Shown here: positions 46,462-54,957 of the stretch, in pieces
Layout: each line of letters starts with the position of its first letter
Position numbering within the stretch: position 1 is the first letter of the stretch
DNA from: Bradyrhizobium commune
Lineage (GTDB): Bacteria > Pseudomonadota > Alphaproteobacteria > Rhizobiales > Xanthobacteraceae
DNA: 64,000 nt
Direction of reading: 5' to 3'
Assembly (NCBI RefSeq): GCF_015624505.1
Contig: NZ_CP061379.1
Location: forward strand, 6,696,001-6,760,000
Made by a program: the position numbers and the translations under genes
The notes under the pieces: model-generated
The model's database searches: none
Told to the model about the DNA's origin: nothing
Seen by the model: only the letters and a program-made list of their open reading frames with translations

Positions 46462-48543
46462 CTATTCGTCCCGCGGCGTCAGATCGCGTTTGCCGTGATA
46501 GCCGCGCTTGGGACGGCGCGGCGGGCCGTATCCGTTGGCCGCTTCCTCGTTGCGCTCGCGCGCCTCGTCGCTGCCGGTACGCTGCACCAGCACGCGGCGG
46601 CCCTTGCGGTCGGCAATCACGGCGCGCTTGGACGGCTTGTTCTCGCTCGCCGCATCGCCCTCGCCTGCCGATGATTTCTGCGGCACGTCGAACTGCGCCC
46701 CGGATTTTTCGATCACCTTGTCGCCAAGCTGCTCGCGCAGCACGCGCGAACGGATCTCCTCGACCTGGCCCTCGGGCACCTCGCCGAGCTGGAACGGTCC
46801 GTAGGAGACGCGGATCAGCCGGTTCACCTCGAGCCCGAGATGGGCGCAGACGTTGCGCACCTCGCGATTCTTGCCTTCGCGGATCGCGAACACCAGCCAG
46901 ACATTGGCGCCCTGGTCGCGCTCCAGCGTCGCTTCGATCGGGCCGTATTTGACGCCCTCGACCTCGATGCCTTCCTTGAGCTGGTCGAGTTGGGCCTGCG
47001 TGACATCGCCATGGGCGCGGACGCGGTAGCGGCGCAGCCAGCCGGTGTCGGGCAGCTCGAGCGTACGCGCGAGCCCGCCATCATTGGTGAGCAGCAGCAA
47101 GCCTTCGGTGTTGAAGTCGAGCCGGCCGATCGAGATCAGCCGCGGCAGGCCTTCGGGCAGATTGTCGAACACGGTCGGACGGCGCTCGGGGTCGTCATGC
47201 GTCGTCATCAGCCCGCGCGGCTTGTGATAAAGAAACAGCCGCGTGCGCTCGCGCTCCGGCAGTGGCTTGCCGTCGACCAGAACGACGTCGTTCTTGGTGA
47301 TGTCGAGCGCCGGCGAGTTGATGACACGGCCGTTGACGGTGACGCGGCCCTGCGTGACCATCTCCTCGGCATCGCGGCGCGAGGCAAGGCCCGCGCGCGC
47401 CAGCGCCTTGGCGATGCGCTCGCCGGCCTTTTTCGGCTTCGGCGCGTCTTCGCGCCGCGGCCGGCCCTCGAAATCACGATCGCGCTCGCGATAGGCGCCA
47501 CGGCCGCCAAAGGCGGGGCGCTTCTCGAAGATCCTGCTGTCGTCCTCGTTTTCGCGGCGCGGACGATCGCCGAAACGGCCTTCGCTGCGCGGATGCTCGT
47601 GCCAGTCGGAGCGGCCTTCGGAGCGCTCGCGCGGACGATCGAATTTCGGGCGGTCACCACCGCGTCCACCACGCTCGCCATCACCATCGCGACGGGGCCG
47701 ATCGAATTTGGGACGATCCTCGCGCGAGCGATCGAATTTGGGACGGTCGCGGAACGGACGATCACCCGACGGACGATCGTCGCGCGAACGCGAGAAACGC
47801 GGGCGGTCCTCGCCGCCTTCGCGCTTCTGCCAGGGTTTGTCGGCACCGCGATCGCGGCCACCAAAATCCTTGCGTGGCCCGCGATCCGGCGCTCCCCGCG
47901 AAAATTTCCGCTCGCCGTCGAACTTGCGTTCGGGGCGCTCGCCGCGCGGCGCGCGATCACCGCGATCGAAATTCGGGCGGTCTCCAGGCGGCTTGAAGCT
48001 GCGCTCGCCACGATCCTCGCGCGGCCCGCCCCGCGAGAACTTGCGTTCACCATCGAACTTGCGTTCCGGACGATCGCCACGCGGCGCATAGGGCCGCTTG
48101 TCACCGAACTTCTTGTCGCCGGACCGGCCGGCCGGACGCGAATCGTCGCGGTCCCGGCTGCGCGGCGGACGGTCGTCGCGGCCATAGGACGGACGATCCC
48201 CACGCGGCTTGAAGGAGCGCTTCTCGCCATCGCGGGCTCCGCGATCGGAGAAGGGTCGGTCGCCACGCGGTTTGAAGCTGCGCTCCTCGCCGCCGCGGTC
48301 GTCGCGCTTGAAGCGGGGACGGTCGGAAAAATCGCGGCGGGGGGCATCGCCCTCCTCGCGGCGGCGGAACGGACGGCTATCACGGTCACCACGGGGCGGC
48401 GGCCGGCTGTCGCGATCGCCCTTGCCCTCGAAGCCGCGCTTGGCGAACTTCTTGTCGGGACCGCGCGGTTTGCCGCTACGGCCGCCTTTGGGGGGGCCTC
48501 GCCGGCCGCGGGAATCGTTGTCTTTGTCGCTATCGCGAGGCAT
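46462..48543 (-). CDS. rluB: RluB-type 23S rRNA pseudouridine synthase with very long charged N-terminal region
   Basis: 693 residues. The last ~320 hold an S4 domain (GERIAKALARAGLASRRDAE, from about residue 373) and an RsuA/RluB/RluE synthase core with catalytic Asp in ISIGRLDFNTEGLLLLTNDG, plus GKNREVRNVCAHLGLEVNRL. RluB makes pseudouridine 2605 in E. coli 23S rRNA. The first ~365 residues are almost only Arg, Asp, Gly, Pro, Lys, Phe and Glu, with near-repeats such as GDRPERKFDGERKFSRG (present twice) and SFKPRGDRP. This resembles disordered RNA-binding RGG-type regions. Start ATG 48543. Confidence 0.92.
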   Translation of the reverse strand: MPRDSDKDNDSRGRRGPPKGGRSGKPRGPDKKFAKRGFEGKGDRDSRPPPRGDRDSRPFRRREEGDAPRRDFSDRPRFKRDDRGGEERSFKPRGDRPFSDRGARDGEKRSFKPRGDRPSYGRDDRPPRSRDRDDSRPAGRSGDKKFGDKRPYAPRGDRPERKFDGERKFSRGGPREDRGERSFKPPGDRPNFDRGDRAPRGERPERKFDGERKFSRGAPDRGPRKDFGGRDRGADKPWQKREGGEDRPRFSRSRDDRPSGDRPFRDRPKFDRSREDRPKFDRPRRDGDGERGGRGGDRPKFDRPRERSEGRSDWHEHPRSEGRFGDRPRRENEDDSRIFEKRPAFGGRGAYRERDRDFEGRPRREDAPKPKKAGERIAKALARAGLASRRDAEEMVTQGRVTVNGRVINSPALDITKNDVVLVDGKPLPERERTRLFLYHKPRGLMTTHDDPERRPTVFDNLPEGLPRLISIGRLDFNTEGLLLLTNDGGLARTLELPDTGWLRRYRVRAHGDVTQAQLDQLKEGIEVEGVKYGPIEATLERDQGANVWLVFAIREGKNREVRNVCAHLGLEVNRLIRVSYGPFQLGEVPEGQVEEIRSRVLREQLGDKVIEKSGAQFDVPQKSSAGEGDAASENKPSKRAVIADRKGRRVLVQRTGSDEARERNEEAANGYGPPRRPKRGYHGKRDLTPRDE

Positions 48544-48662
48544 GAATAATCTCACTCAGGGGGTGGCCAAAAAGCATTGTGCGCGCTCATTCAGAGCCGC
48601 ATGCTCAGGCGAAATCGGTAAGCACTTCTGCTGAAGGCGCAGCTACTAGCAGGTTTCTTCGG

Positions 48663-49121
48663 ATGATACGAGGCTTGAAAGCCCCCTCTTTCATGGATTT
48701 GGCGCTTCTGGCGGCCGAAAATGCCGGAAAAGCGGGCGAAGTTCCGATCGGATGCGTGGTGGTCCGCGATGACGAGGTGATCGCCACCGCCGGTAATCGG
48801 ACGCTGACCGACCACGACCCCACGGCCCATGCCGAGATCATCGCGCTGCGCGAGGCCGCCAGGAAAATCGGCAGCGAGCGCCTGGTCGACTGCGACCTCT
48901 ACGTGACGCTGGAGCCCTGCACCATGTGTGCGGGCGCGATCTCCTTTGCAAGGGTCCGGCGGCTCTATTACGGCGCGGCCGATCCCAAGGGCGGCGCGGT
49001 GGAATCAGGCGTGCGATTCTTTGCGTCCCCGACCTGCCACCACGCGCCGGATGTCTATTCCGGCGTCGGCGAGAGCGAGGCGGCGCGGCTGCTCAAGGAG
49101 TTCTTTCGCGAGCGGCGTTAA
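48663..49121 (+). CDS. tadA: tRNA-specific adenosine-34 deaminase
   Basis: 152 residues. Zinc deaminase motifs HAE ([15 protein letters not shown], with the proton-shuttling Glu) and PCxxC ([16 protein letters not shown]). It converts A34 to inosine in tRNA-Arg(ACG). [17 protein letters not shown] is typical of TadA. Start ATG 48663; Met at 48693 is an alternative, and codons further upstream give an unlikely N-terminus. Divergent from the rluB-type gene. Its end overlaps the convergent dehalogenase by 4 bases. Confidence 0.94.
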   Translation: MIRGLKAPSFMDLALLAAENAGKAGEVPIGCVVVRDDEVIATAGNRTLTDHDPTAHAEIIALREAARKIGSERLVDCDLYVTLEPCTMCAGAISFARVRRLYYGAADPKGGAVESGVRFFASPTCHHAPDVYSGVGESEAARLLKEFFRERR

Positions 49122-50023
49122 CCGCCCGCGAAGAACGCACGCAGCGCCCTGGCGGTGACGTCGGGGTTCTCCTCGGTGAGGAAGTGGCCGGAGTCCACCG
49201 GCTGGCCTTCGACCTTGGTCGCCCATTGCTTCCAGGTGTCGAGCGGGGTTGCGGCGGCTTGCGCAATGCCTGCGCCACCCCACAGCGCCAGCATCGGAAT
49301 GGTGATCTTCTTGCCGGACTCGAAGTCGGCCTTGTCGAGGTCGTAGTCGAAATAGGCCCCGGCGCGATAATCCTCGCACATCGCATGCACGCGGGCGGGA
49401 TCGCGGAACGGGGCGATGTAGTGCTCGAGCGCGCGCGGGTCGATGGCCTCGAGCGTCTTCGACTTGGTCTGGCTCGCCATCTTGAAGCGCAGGAAGAACT
49501 CGCCATTGGCGGAGATCAGCGTCTCCGGCAGCGGCGCGGGCTGGGCGAGAAACGTCCAGTGATAGATCTTCAGCGCATAGGCGCGGTTCATCCGCTCCCA
49601 GTAATTATACGTCGGCAGGATATCGAGCACCGCGAGCTTCGACAGCCGGCCGGGATGGTCGAGCGCCAGCCGGTACGAGACGCGGCCGCCGCGGTCGTGG
49701 CCGGCGAGCGCGAAGTGGACGTGGCCGAGGCTCTCCATCGCCTCCACCATCGCCTTGGCCATGGCGCGCTTGCTGTAGGGCATGTGCAGCGGATCGCTCT
49801 CGGGCATGTCGGACCAGCCATAGCCCGGCAGGTCGGCGATGATCAGCGTGAACTTGTCCGAGAGCTGCGGCGCGACGCGGTGCCACATCACATGGGTCTC
49901 GGAGAAGCCGTGCAGCAGCAACAGCGGCGGCCCCTTGCCGCCGACGCGGGCGAAGATGCGACAGAGCGAGGTGTTGATCCATTCGGAGGCGAAGCCGGGA
50001 TAGAGGTCGGCGAGATCGGACAT
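49118..50023 (-). CDS. Fluoroacetate dehalogenase-like alpha/beta hydrolase
   Basis: 301 residues. The nucleophile is Asp110 in [20 protein letters not shown], with carboxylate-binding Arg111 and Arg114, the acid Asp134, the halide pocket His155, Trp156 and Tyr219, and the base His280 in SGHF. Every number equals that of Rhodopseudomonas palustris FAcD (RPA1163) as remembered, and the chains align without gaps. FAcD hydrolyses fluoroacetate to glycolate and fluoride. Actual substrate range (fluoro- against chloroacetate) is not decided by sequence. Start 50023 fits that alignment; a TTG at 50038 is possible. Confidence 0.9.
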   Translation of the reverse strand: MSDLADLYPGFASEWINTSLCRIFARVGGKGPPLLLLHGFSETHVMWHRVAPQLSDKFTLIIADLPGYGWSDMPESDPLHMPYSKRAMAKAMVEAMESLGHVHFALAGHDRGGRVSYRLALDHPGRLSKLAVLDILPTYNYWERMNRAYALKIYHWTFLAQPAPLPETLISANGEFFLRFKMASQTKSKTLEAIDPRALEHYIAPFRDPARVHAMCEDYRAGAYFDYDLDKADFESGKKITIPMLALWGGAGIAQAAATPLDTWKQWATKVEGQPVDSGHFLTEENPDVTARALRAFFAGG

Positions 50024-50097
50024 CGGCTCCACTCTCAAACGTCGAAAACAACCCCATGCACAGTAGAGCAGCCTTTGATTTACTTATACAATTTTCG

Positions 50098-51381
50098 TCA
50101 GCCCCTGGACTTCTCGGCGTCCACCGCCTGCCAGCCGATGTCGCGGCGGCAGAAGCCGTCCGGCCAGTTGATGCGGTCGACGGCCTGATAGGCGCGCGCC
50201 TGCGCCTCGGTCACGGTGGCGCCCAGCGCGCAGACATTGAGCACGCGGCCGCCATTGGCGAGGATCGCGCCGTCCTTCGCAACCGTGCCGGCGTGGAAGA
50301 TCTCGACGGTGTCGACCCGAGCCGCGTCATCGAGCCCCTCGATCCGCGTGCCCTTCCGGGTGTCGCCGGGATAGCCTTTTGCTGCCATCACCACCGTCAA
50401 TGCAGACTCCGGATACCAGCGCAGGTCAAAGTTCTTCAGCTGGCCGTCGCAGGCGGCGAGGAACGCCGGCACGATGTCCGACATCATGCGCAGCATCAGC
50501 ACCTGGCACTCGGGATCGCCGAAGCGGACGTTGAACTCGAACAGCTTTGGGCCCTGCGTCGTCAGCATGATCCCGGCATAGAGAATGCCGCGGAACGGCG
50601 TGCCGCGGCTCTTCATGCCGGCGACCGTCGGCAGAATGATTTTTGCCATGATCGCATCGTGGATCGCCGGCGTCACCAGCGGCGTCGGCGAATATGCGCC
50701 CATGCCGCCGGTGTTCGGGCCGACATCGTGGTCGAACACGCGCTTGTGGTCCTGCGCGGAGGCCAGCGGAATGGCGGTCTCGCCGTCGCACAGCGCAAAG
50801 AAGCTGATCTCGCGGCCGGGCAGAAACTCCTCGATCACGGCTTCAGTGCCGGCCTCGCCAAAGGCGCCCTCGAACATCATGGCGATGGCGTCCTCCGCCT
50901 CGCGCACGGTCTTGGCGACGACGACGCCCTTGCCGGCGGCAAGCCCGTCGGCCTTCACGACGATCGGCGCGCCCTGGCTCTGCACATAGGCGCGCGCATC
51001 ATCGGCATTGGTGAATCGCTCATAGGCGCCGGTCGGAATGCCGAATTCGGTGCACAGCGCCTTGGTAAAACCCTTGGAGCTTTCGAGCTGGGCCGGGATC
51101 CTGTTCGGCCCGAACGCCTTGATGCCGGCGGCGGTGAGATCGTCGACGATGCCGGCCGCCAGCGGCGTCTCCGGGCCGACCACCACGAGCTCGACCGCGT
51201 TCTGCTTGCAGAAGCCGATCACGGCGCCATGGTCGGCGACATCGAGCGCCACGCATTCCGCCTCGCGCGCGATGCCGGCATTGCCGGGCGCGCACCAGAG
51301 TTTGGTCACCAGGGGGGAGGCTGCGATCTTCCACGCCAGGGCATGTTCGCGGCCGCCGGAACCAAGCAGGAGAATGTGCAT
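50098..51381 (-). CDS. purD: Phosphoribosylamine-glycine ligase
   Basis: 427 residues, ATP-grasp enzyme of purine synthesis joining glycine to phosphoribosylamine. [20 protein letters not shown] is diagnostic; further landmarks are [33 protein letters not shown], the GARS signature [20 protein letters not shown] and [20 protein letters not shown]. Start ATG 51381. The substrate chain begins with PRPP from prs in this window. The dehalogenase gene lies 74 bases further on the same strand. Confidence 0.97.
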   Translation of the reverse strand: MHILLLGSGGREHALAWKIAASPLVTKLWCAPGNAGIAREAECVALDVADHGAVIGFCKQNAVELVVVGPETPLAAGIVDDLTAAGIKAFGPNRIPAQLESSKGFTKALCTEFGIPTGAYERFTNADDARAYVQSQGAPIVVKADGLAAGKGVVVAKTVREAEDAIAMMFEGAFGEAGTEAVIEEFLPGREISFFALCDGETAIPLASAQDHKRVFDHDVGPNTGGMGAYSPTPLVTPAIHDAIMAKIILPTVAGMKSRGTPFRGILYAGIMLTTQGPKLFEFNVRFGDPECQVLMLRMMSDIVPAFLAACDGQLKNFDLRWYPESALTVVMAAKGYPGDTRKGTRIEGLDDAARVDTVEIFHAGTVAKDGAILANGGRVLNVCALGATVTEAQARAYQAVDRINWPDGFCRRDIGWQAVDAEKSRG

Positions 51382-51505
51382 CGAGGGCTCGAAATGAGGG
51401 GTTTTGCTGGGGCCGGAGGTCGCATGAATCGGGGTGGGTGTGAAGGGGGTGAGGCCTGAACTCCCCGTCATTCCGGGGCGCGGCCCGCATACCAAAGGCT
51501 TGGGC

Positions 51506-51827
51506 TCAGCGGCGGAGCCATCCAAGAGCGTTGGCGCGCAAGGAGAGCAGCCAATTCCAGAGGCGAGCGAACCACGGCAGCGTGAAGAGTTTTGGGCGGA
51601 CGATCCTGAACAGTCTTTCAACCAGAAACAGGCTGGCCCGCGTAGGCGCAAACGATGACGGCGGTGCCGGTGATCCAATGCCCTTCGCCCGCAATCGCGA
51701 CGGCAGCGAGCTTCAGGGGCTCGACGATGCTGGCCGGGATGAGAAGCAGCACGAGGGATTGGTAAGGCCCCAATCCCTCGATGTAGCGACGCAGCCGCGA
51801 TGGCCGATGTGACGCGGGCCGCGACAT
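51506..51827 (-). pseudogene. Small membrane-protein gene with apparent frameshift
   Basis: The frame from 51827 encodes a hydrophobic protein ([47 protein letters not shown]) and then leaves coding style at a CCC/GGG run (51637-51639). A frame offset by one base continues as [33 protein letters not shown] and ends at 51506. Deleting one G joins them into a 106-residue protein with two membrane helices separated by a basic loop. It may be a real lesion or a base-calling error. Homologues of intact form are expected in Bradyrhizobium, from memory. Confidence 0.65.
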
Positions 51828-51831
51828 CGGA

Positions 51832-52020
51832 CTACCGCCCCAGCCTCTTCTCCACCTTCTTCCTGGTGTTGCCGACTTTTCTCACCGCCTTCTTGACGGC
51901 CGAGGCCGACCGTCCGGTTTTCCTGGCCTCGTATTGGACCTCGTAGTCTTGCCCGCCGGCGACGCGGCTGCGGTCCTGCTTGCGCCCGCGGGTGGTCTGT
52001 TTCTTTGCCTTCTTCGCCAT
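51832..52020 (-). CDS. DUF3606-like small basic protein
   Basis: 62 residues, strongly basic. The start MAKKAKKQTTRGRKQDRSRV is Lys/Arg-rich and disordered; the core YEVQYEARKTGRSASAVKKA, then VRKVGNTRKKVEKRL, matches DUF3606, a short helical motif with KTG-x-S...VKKAVxKVGN. The family role is unknown; nucleic-acid contact is plausible from charge. GGAGGAG stands about 5 bases before ATG 52020, a strong site. The upstream frame is Pro/Ala-rich antisense of the neighbouring gene and not coding. Confidence 0.85.
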   Translation of the reverse strand: MAKKAKKQTTRGRKQDRSRVAGGQDYEVQYEARKTGRSASAVKKAVRKVGNTRKKVEKRLGR

Positions 52021-52177
52021 GACACTCCTCCTCATGGCGCAACGCAGGACCAAGTCGCCCGGTTCCGCGCGCCCTTCCCCGCTTTGATGACCGCGATGCG
52101 CGATGCGCCGCGCGCGGCGCGACGCGAATTGGAACGGACCGATGGCGGACGGCTTGATGGCTGAAAGGAGTGCCATC

Positions 52178-52735
52178 ATGAACATCTCCCGCTTTGCGCT
52201 CGTCATGGCCGTTATCATTCCCTGCTCCGCGTTCGCCCAAGGTGGCGGTGGCGGTGGAGCTGGTGGTGGAGGCGCAGGCGGAGCATCATCGTCAGCCGGC
52301 GCGGGAGGCGCAGCCTCCTCTTCAGGGACGGCGGGTGCAGCCGCAACATCTCCATCCGGTTCAGTCGGGACCGGTGCTGCAGGGACGGGTGTTACAGGGA
52401 CCGGTGCAAATGCGAACGCAACGACGACACCCAACCTCAACACTGGATCAGCCACGGGAAACGCTGCGGGCGGCAATTTCAACAGCCCCTCGCCCACCCA
52501 ATCCGGTGCAAATCTTCCAACAGGCAACGGCAATGGACTGACAACGGGAGCGGCACCCGGCACCAACACGGCCGGCACGGCCGCCCCGTCGGGTGCGCCC
52601 GCAAACGCACAAGGCGCCCCCGCGGGCGGCATCGGCAGGCCGATGACACAGGACGAAAAGGGCAGTGACGACAGGATCGATCAAGAGAACAACCGCGCCG
52701 ACAAGATCGTGGGGAAGATTTGCAAAAACTGCTGA
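52178..52735 (+). CDS. Exported Gly/Ala/Thr-rich protein ending ICKNC
   Basis: 185 residues. Signal peptide MNISRFALVMAVIIPCSAFA, then a low-complexity chain of Gly, Ala, Ser, Thr and Asn (residues 22-150) with no fixed repeat length. The short C-terminal part is charged (DEKGSDDRIDQENNRADKIV) and closes with GKICKNC. AAAGGAG seven bases before ATG 52178 is a strong start. The next gene begins inside its last codons and its product also ends in I-C-x-x-C. Probably cell-surface or periplasmic; function unknown. Confidence 0.82.
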   Translation: MNISRFALVMAVIIPCSAFAQGGGGGGAGGGGAGGASSSAGAGGAASSSGTAGAAATSPSGSVGTGAAGTGVTGTGANANATTTPNLNTGSATGNAAGGNFNSPSPTQSGANLPTGNGNGLTTGAAPGTNTAGTAAPSGAPANAQGAPAGGIGRPMTQDEKGSDDRIDQENNRADKIVGKICKNC

Positions 52736-52935
52736 ATGGCACCCTGTGCATCGCTTTCGTCGCAGCGCTTGCGTTGAATGAGCCTGCCGAGGCCAGGCAC
52801 CACAGGCAGCACACGCATCCCGTCGCATCCGTGACAGGCGAGCCCAACGCCACCAAGCCTGCCGCGGATCCGCCTCGCGATCCCGCCGACATAGCGCTGG
52901 AGAAGAAGATCAAGAGCATCTGCCGCGGCTGCTAA
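52720..52935 (+). CDS. Small exported protein ending ICRGC
   Basis: 71 residues from a TTG at 52720, overlapping the previous gene by 16 bases, with GGGGAA close upstream. A hydrophobic leader (LLNGTLCIAFVAALALNEPA, cleavage near AEA-R) is followed by a His-rich patch (RHHRQHTHP), a Pro/Asp-rich stretch and the C-terminus KKIKSICRGC. The shared I-C-x-x-C end links it to the upstream protein. Start codon uncertain; gene reality rests on the signal peptide, composition and shared tail. Confidence 0.7.
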   Translation: MQKLLNGTLCIAFVAALALNEPAEARHHRQHTHPVASVTGEPNATKPAADPPRDPADIALEKKIKSICRGC

Positions 52936-52971
52936 GCGGGATGCTTGGCCAGGCGACCGGCAGGGGCTACT

Positions 52972-53062
52972 CAGGGGTGCAGTCCAGCACACCCAATTCA
53001 TAAGGCTTGGGCACTCGATATGGTCGATCATCGAGTGCATTATCACCGTAACTCCAGAATTA
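52972..53062. repeat. Possible degenerate copy E of the GGTGACAGTGCACT element
   Basis: AGTGCATTATCACCGTAACTCC (right side, 53034-53055) matches the right arm of the copy at 54296-54362 with only a few changes. The left side (GGTGCAGTCCAGCACACCCA at about 52975, then ATTC) is only loosely similar. It lies just before the SIR2-like gene. A separate perfect inverted repeat, GCACTCGAT/ATCGAGTGC (53011-53019, 53030-53038), lies within it. Confidence 0.4.
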
Positions 53063-53151
53063 CCGGAAACATTCATCCCCATGTGTATTGCGGCGTTAGA
53101 ACTCGAAAGGGTAGCATCGCTGAAGGACTTAGAACCGCGGGGCGTGCAGAG

Positions 53152-54189
53152 GTGTTCAACAAGCCTTTGGTGATCGTAGTCGGGGCCGGCGCAAGCCATG
53201 ACGTTTACGGCCTTCCGCTGGGCGGAAAGTTGGCAGAACAGATCGCTCGCGACACAGACTTCATGTTTGGTGAGTACGTGAACCGACCGACCCGAGGAGA
53301 TCCTGATCTCTTTGAGCACGTGCTCTATAAGAAGTTCCACGGCGATCGAGCGAAGCTCGATCGCTATACGTCGGCGGGGCACAAGCTCTCGGCTGCCATT
53401 GGCTCTGCGGTATCGGTCGACGACGCGCTCTACCAACTGAGTGATTTCCCGGAAGCTGTTGAGCTCGGTAAGGTTTGCATCATGCGCCGCATTTTGGCGG
53501 CAGAGGCAGCAAGCGATCTGAAGGTAAAGCCGGATCTTGGTGAGCCGTCGCCAACAGCCGGTAGAGAAGGTTGGATTGAGCAGCTGTTCTCAATGGCTAT
53601 TGCCAATCATAAGCTTGCCGATGTTCCACACGCGTTCAAGCGGCTCACCATCATCAACTTTAACTATGATCGATGCATCGAGCACTATCTGTTTTGGTCA
53701 CTTAAGAGGATCGGATTGTCAACGGATGAAGCGGCAAGCACAGTAGCTGGCCTCAATATCTTACGGCCCTATGGCACGCTCGGCTCGATCTTACCCGGTT
53801 CAAGGACGTTTCTACAATTCGGCGCCAATGCCAACTCTTCTGTTTCCCTCGATCTCACAAGCCGAATAAGGACCTTCACCGAGAGCCAGTCCCTCCATGA
53901 CACTGATCAGCTTGCAGCTTCGTTAGAAGCAGCAGCGATGATCATCTTCCTGGGTTTTGGCTTTCACCCGCAGAACCTAAGGCTGCTTGCAATGCCAAAG
54001 CAACAGAACTGGCGTGGCGCAAGGACCATAGCGACAGCGTTCAAGGTCCACGATGCCAACTTGCCCGAGCTAAGGGCGGCAATATCTGAAACGATGCGGA
54101 TTGATTCCACGCGAATCGAGTTTCATTCGATGACTGCCTCGACCATTCTGAAAGAACTGCGGATGAAAATTAATATGGCGATCGGCTAA
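53152..54189 (+). CDS. Stand-alone SIR2-like protein
   Basis: 345 residues from GTG 53152; starts at 53020 (ATG) or 52945 (TTG) cannot be excluded. NAD-fold signature IVVGAGASHDVYGLPLGGKL (GAGAS at 11-15), then FNYD in LTIINFNYDRCIEHY (Asn169-Asp173), RPYG at 205-208 where many SIR2 proteins have a His (K/R-L-H-G), and GFGFHPQNL at 268-276 resembling the SIR2_2 G-x-S/G-x-x-D segment. SIR2-like domains occur in NAD-depleting defence proteins such as ThsA, DSR and prokaryotic short Argonaute partners, but no partner gene is adjacent. Codon use is less GC-rich than in the surrounding core genes. Confidence 0.72.
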   Translation: MFNKPLVIVVGAGASHDVYGLPLGGKLAEQIARDTDFMFGEYVNRPTRGDPDLFEHVLYKKFHGDRAKLDRYTSAGHKLSAAIGSAVSVDDALYQLSDFPEAVELGKVCIMRRILAAEAASDLKVKPDLGEPSPTAGREGWIEQLFSMAIANHKLADVPHAFKRLTIINFNYDRCIEHYLFWSLKRIGLSTDEAASTVAGLNILRPYGTLGSILPGSRTFLQFGANANSSVSLDLTSRIRTFTESQSLHDTDQLAASLEAAAMIIFLGFGFHPQNLRLLAMPKQQNWRGARTIATAFKVHDANLPELRAAISETMRIDSTRIEFHSMTASTILKELRMKINMAIG

Positions 54190-54295
54190 CTGTGCCCTCG
54201 TCCGCACATTTTGGCCGAGCGAGGTGCGATCGCCTTGCTATTAGGGCTCGCACCCGTTGCTGACGGGTTATGTCGGGCTTACGAATTACTACGAA

Positions 54296-54362
54296 TTACG
54301 GTGACAGTGCACTCAATTCGTCTGCTCTCTTGGGAGTTAAGTGCACTGTCACCGTAATTCCA
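54296..54362. repeat. Inverted-repeat element, copy A
   Basis: ATTACGGTGACAGTGCACT (54296-54314) and its exact reverse complement AGTGCACTGTCACCGTAAT (54341-54359) form a perfect 19-bp stem with a 26-base loop. It is followed by TCC like copy B. No T-run, so not a classic terminator. Confidence 0.92.
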
Positions 54363-54437
54363 TAGAACTTCGCGCTGCAGCGAGATGAAGCGGCCAAGAC
54401 ACTACGGCATCCCAGTCTTCTATCTGAAGAAATGGTG

Positions 54438-54508
54438 TTACGGTGACAGCGCACTAAATTCGAAGGCCAACACATCAATTGACATGGTTTAGTGCACTGT
54501 CACCGGAA
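54438..54508. repeat. Inverted-repeat element, copy B
   Basis: CGGTGACAGCGCACT (54441-54455) pairs with AGTGCACTGTCACCG (54491-54505) with one mismatch. The inner part AAATTCGAAGGCC, CATCAATTGACATGGTTT is shared with copies C and D, so the unit is about 70 bases and not just the arms. Confidence 0.88.
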
Positions 54509-54642
54509 TCCCTAACTCCTTGTCCACCGAGACGTTCGTTGCAGCAAATACGAGCTTGAGAGTGCCGATATGAGACGTTACCCTAGGGTTGTGACCACCG
54601 ATTGCAATCGAATTTTGCTCCGGCAGTCTGAGGAGCGTATTG

Positions 54643-54957
54643 ATGGATATGTGGATGCTCAAGATAGCGGGCCAAATCGCCGGCATCGGTGGTCTAGCTC
54701 TAGTCATTCTTCTTATTCTTTTTCGGAACATCATTCGTAAGAATATATTCCCGACCTTGAAGAAGGATGATGCTTACCGCCTCCTGAGGCTTATTACTCT
54801 TCTTACTTTCCTTGTCGCGCTGGCTGGAATAGCTGCTTGGATTCTTAGCACGTCGCAAAGTCTAATTTCCCCAAGATTGCCTCCGCAAAATTCGACTTCG
54901 CAAAACTCTTCAGTTGTTGGCAACAATAACTCCGTAAACCAGAAAATTGAGAAATGA
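54643..54957 (+). CDS. Two-helix membrane protein with C-terminal GNNN motif
   Basis: 104 residues from ATG 54643 with GAGGAG seven bases before it. Helix 1 is about 7-27 (KIAGQIAGIGGLALVILLIL), a basic loop 28-50 (RNIIRKN...KKDDAYRLLRL), helix 2 about 51-69 (ITLLTFLVALAGIAAWILS). The positive-inside rule puts the loop in the cytoplasm and both ends in the periplasm. The Ser/Asn/Gln tail carries SSVVGNNNSVNQ at 89-100, four residues before the end. The next gene overlaps by 4 bases and carries a related motif near its N-terminus. No known family recognised. Confidence 0.78.
   Translation: MDMWMLKIAGQIAGIGGLALVILLILFRNIIRKNIFPTLKKDDAYRLLRLITLLTFLVALAGIAAWILSTSQSLISPRLPPQNSTSQNSSVVGNNNSVNQKIEK

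Larger units (their letters stand above)
54190..54642. other. Gene-free region between the SIR2-like gene and the GNNN gene pair
   Basis: About 450 bases. It holds copies A and B of the inverted-repeat element (listed separately) and, next to the gene pair, a promoter-sized AT-richer stretch (54520-54630). No coding sequence was recognised; short open frames here run through the repeats. Confidence 0.6.

Noticed and set aside
46840..48549. 569-residue open frame antisense to the rluB-type gene
   Set aside because: It mirrors the Arg/Asp/Gly/Pro-coded repeat region, which leaves the opposite strand free of stops; its product is an Ala/Arg/Thr/Ile-biased chain without family similarity.
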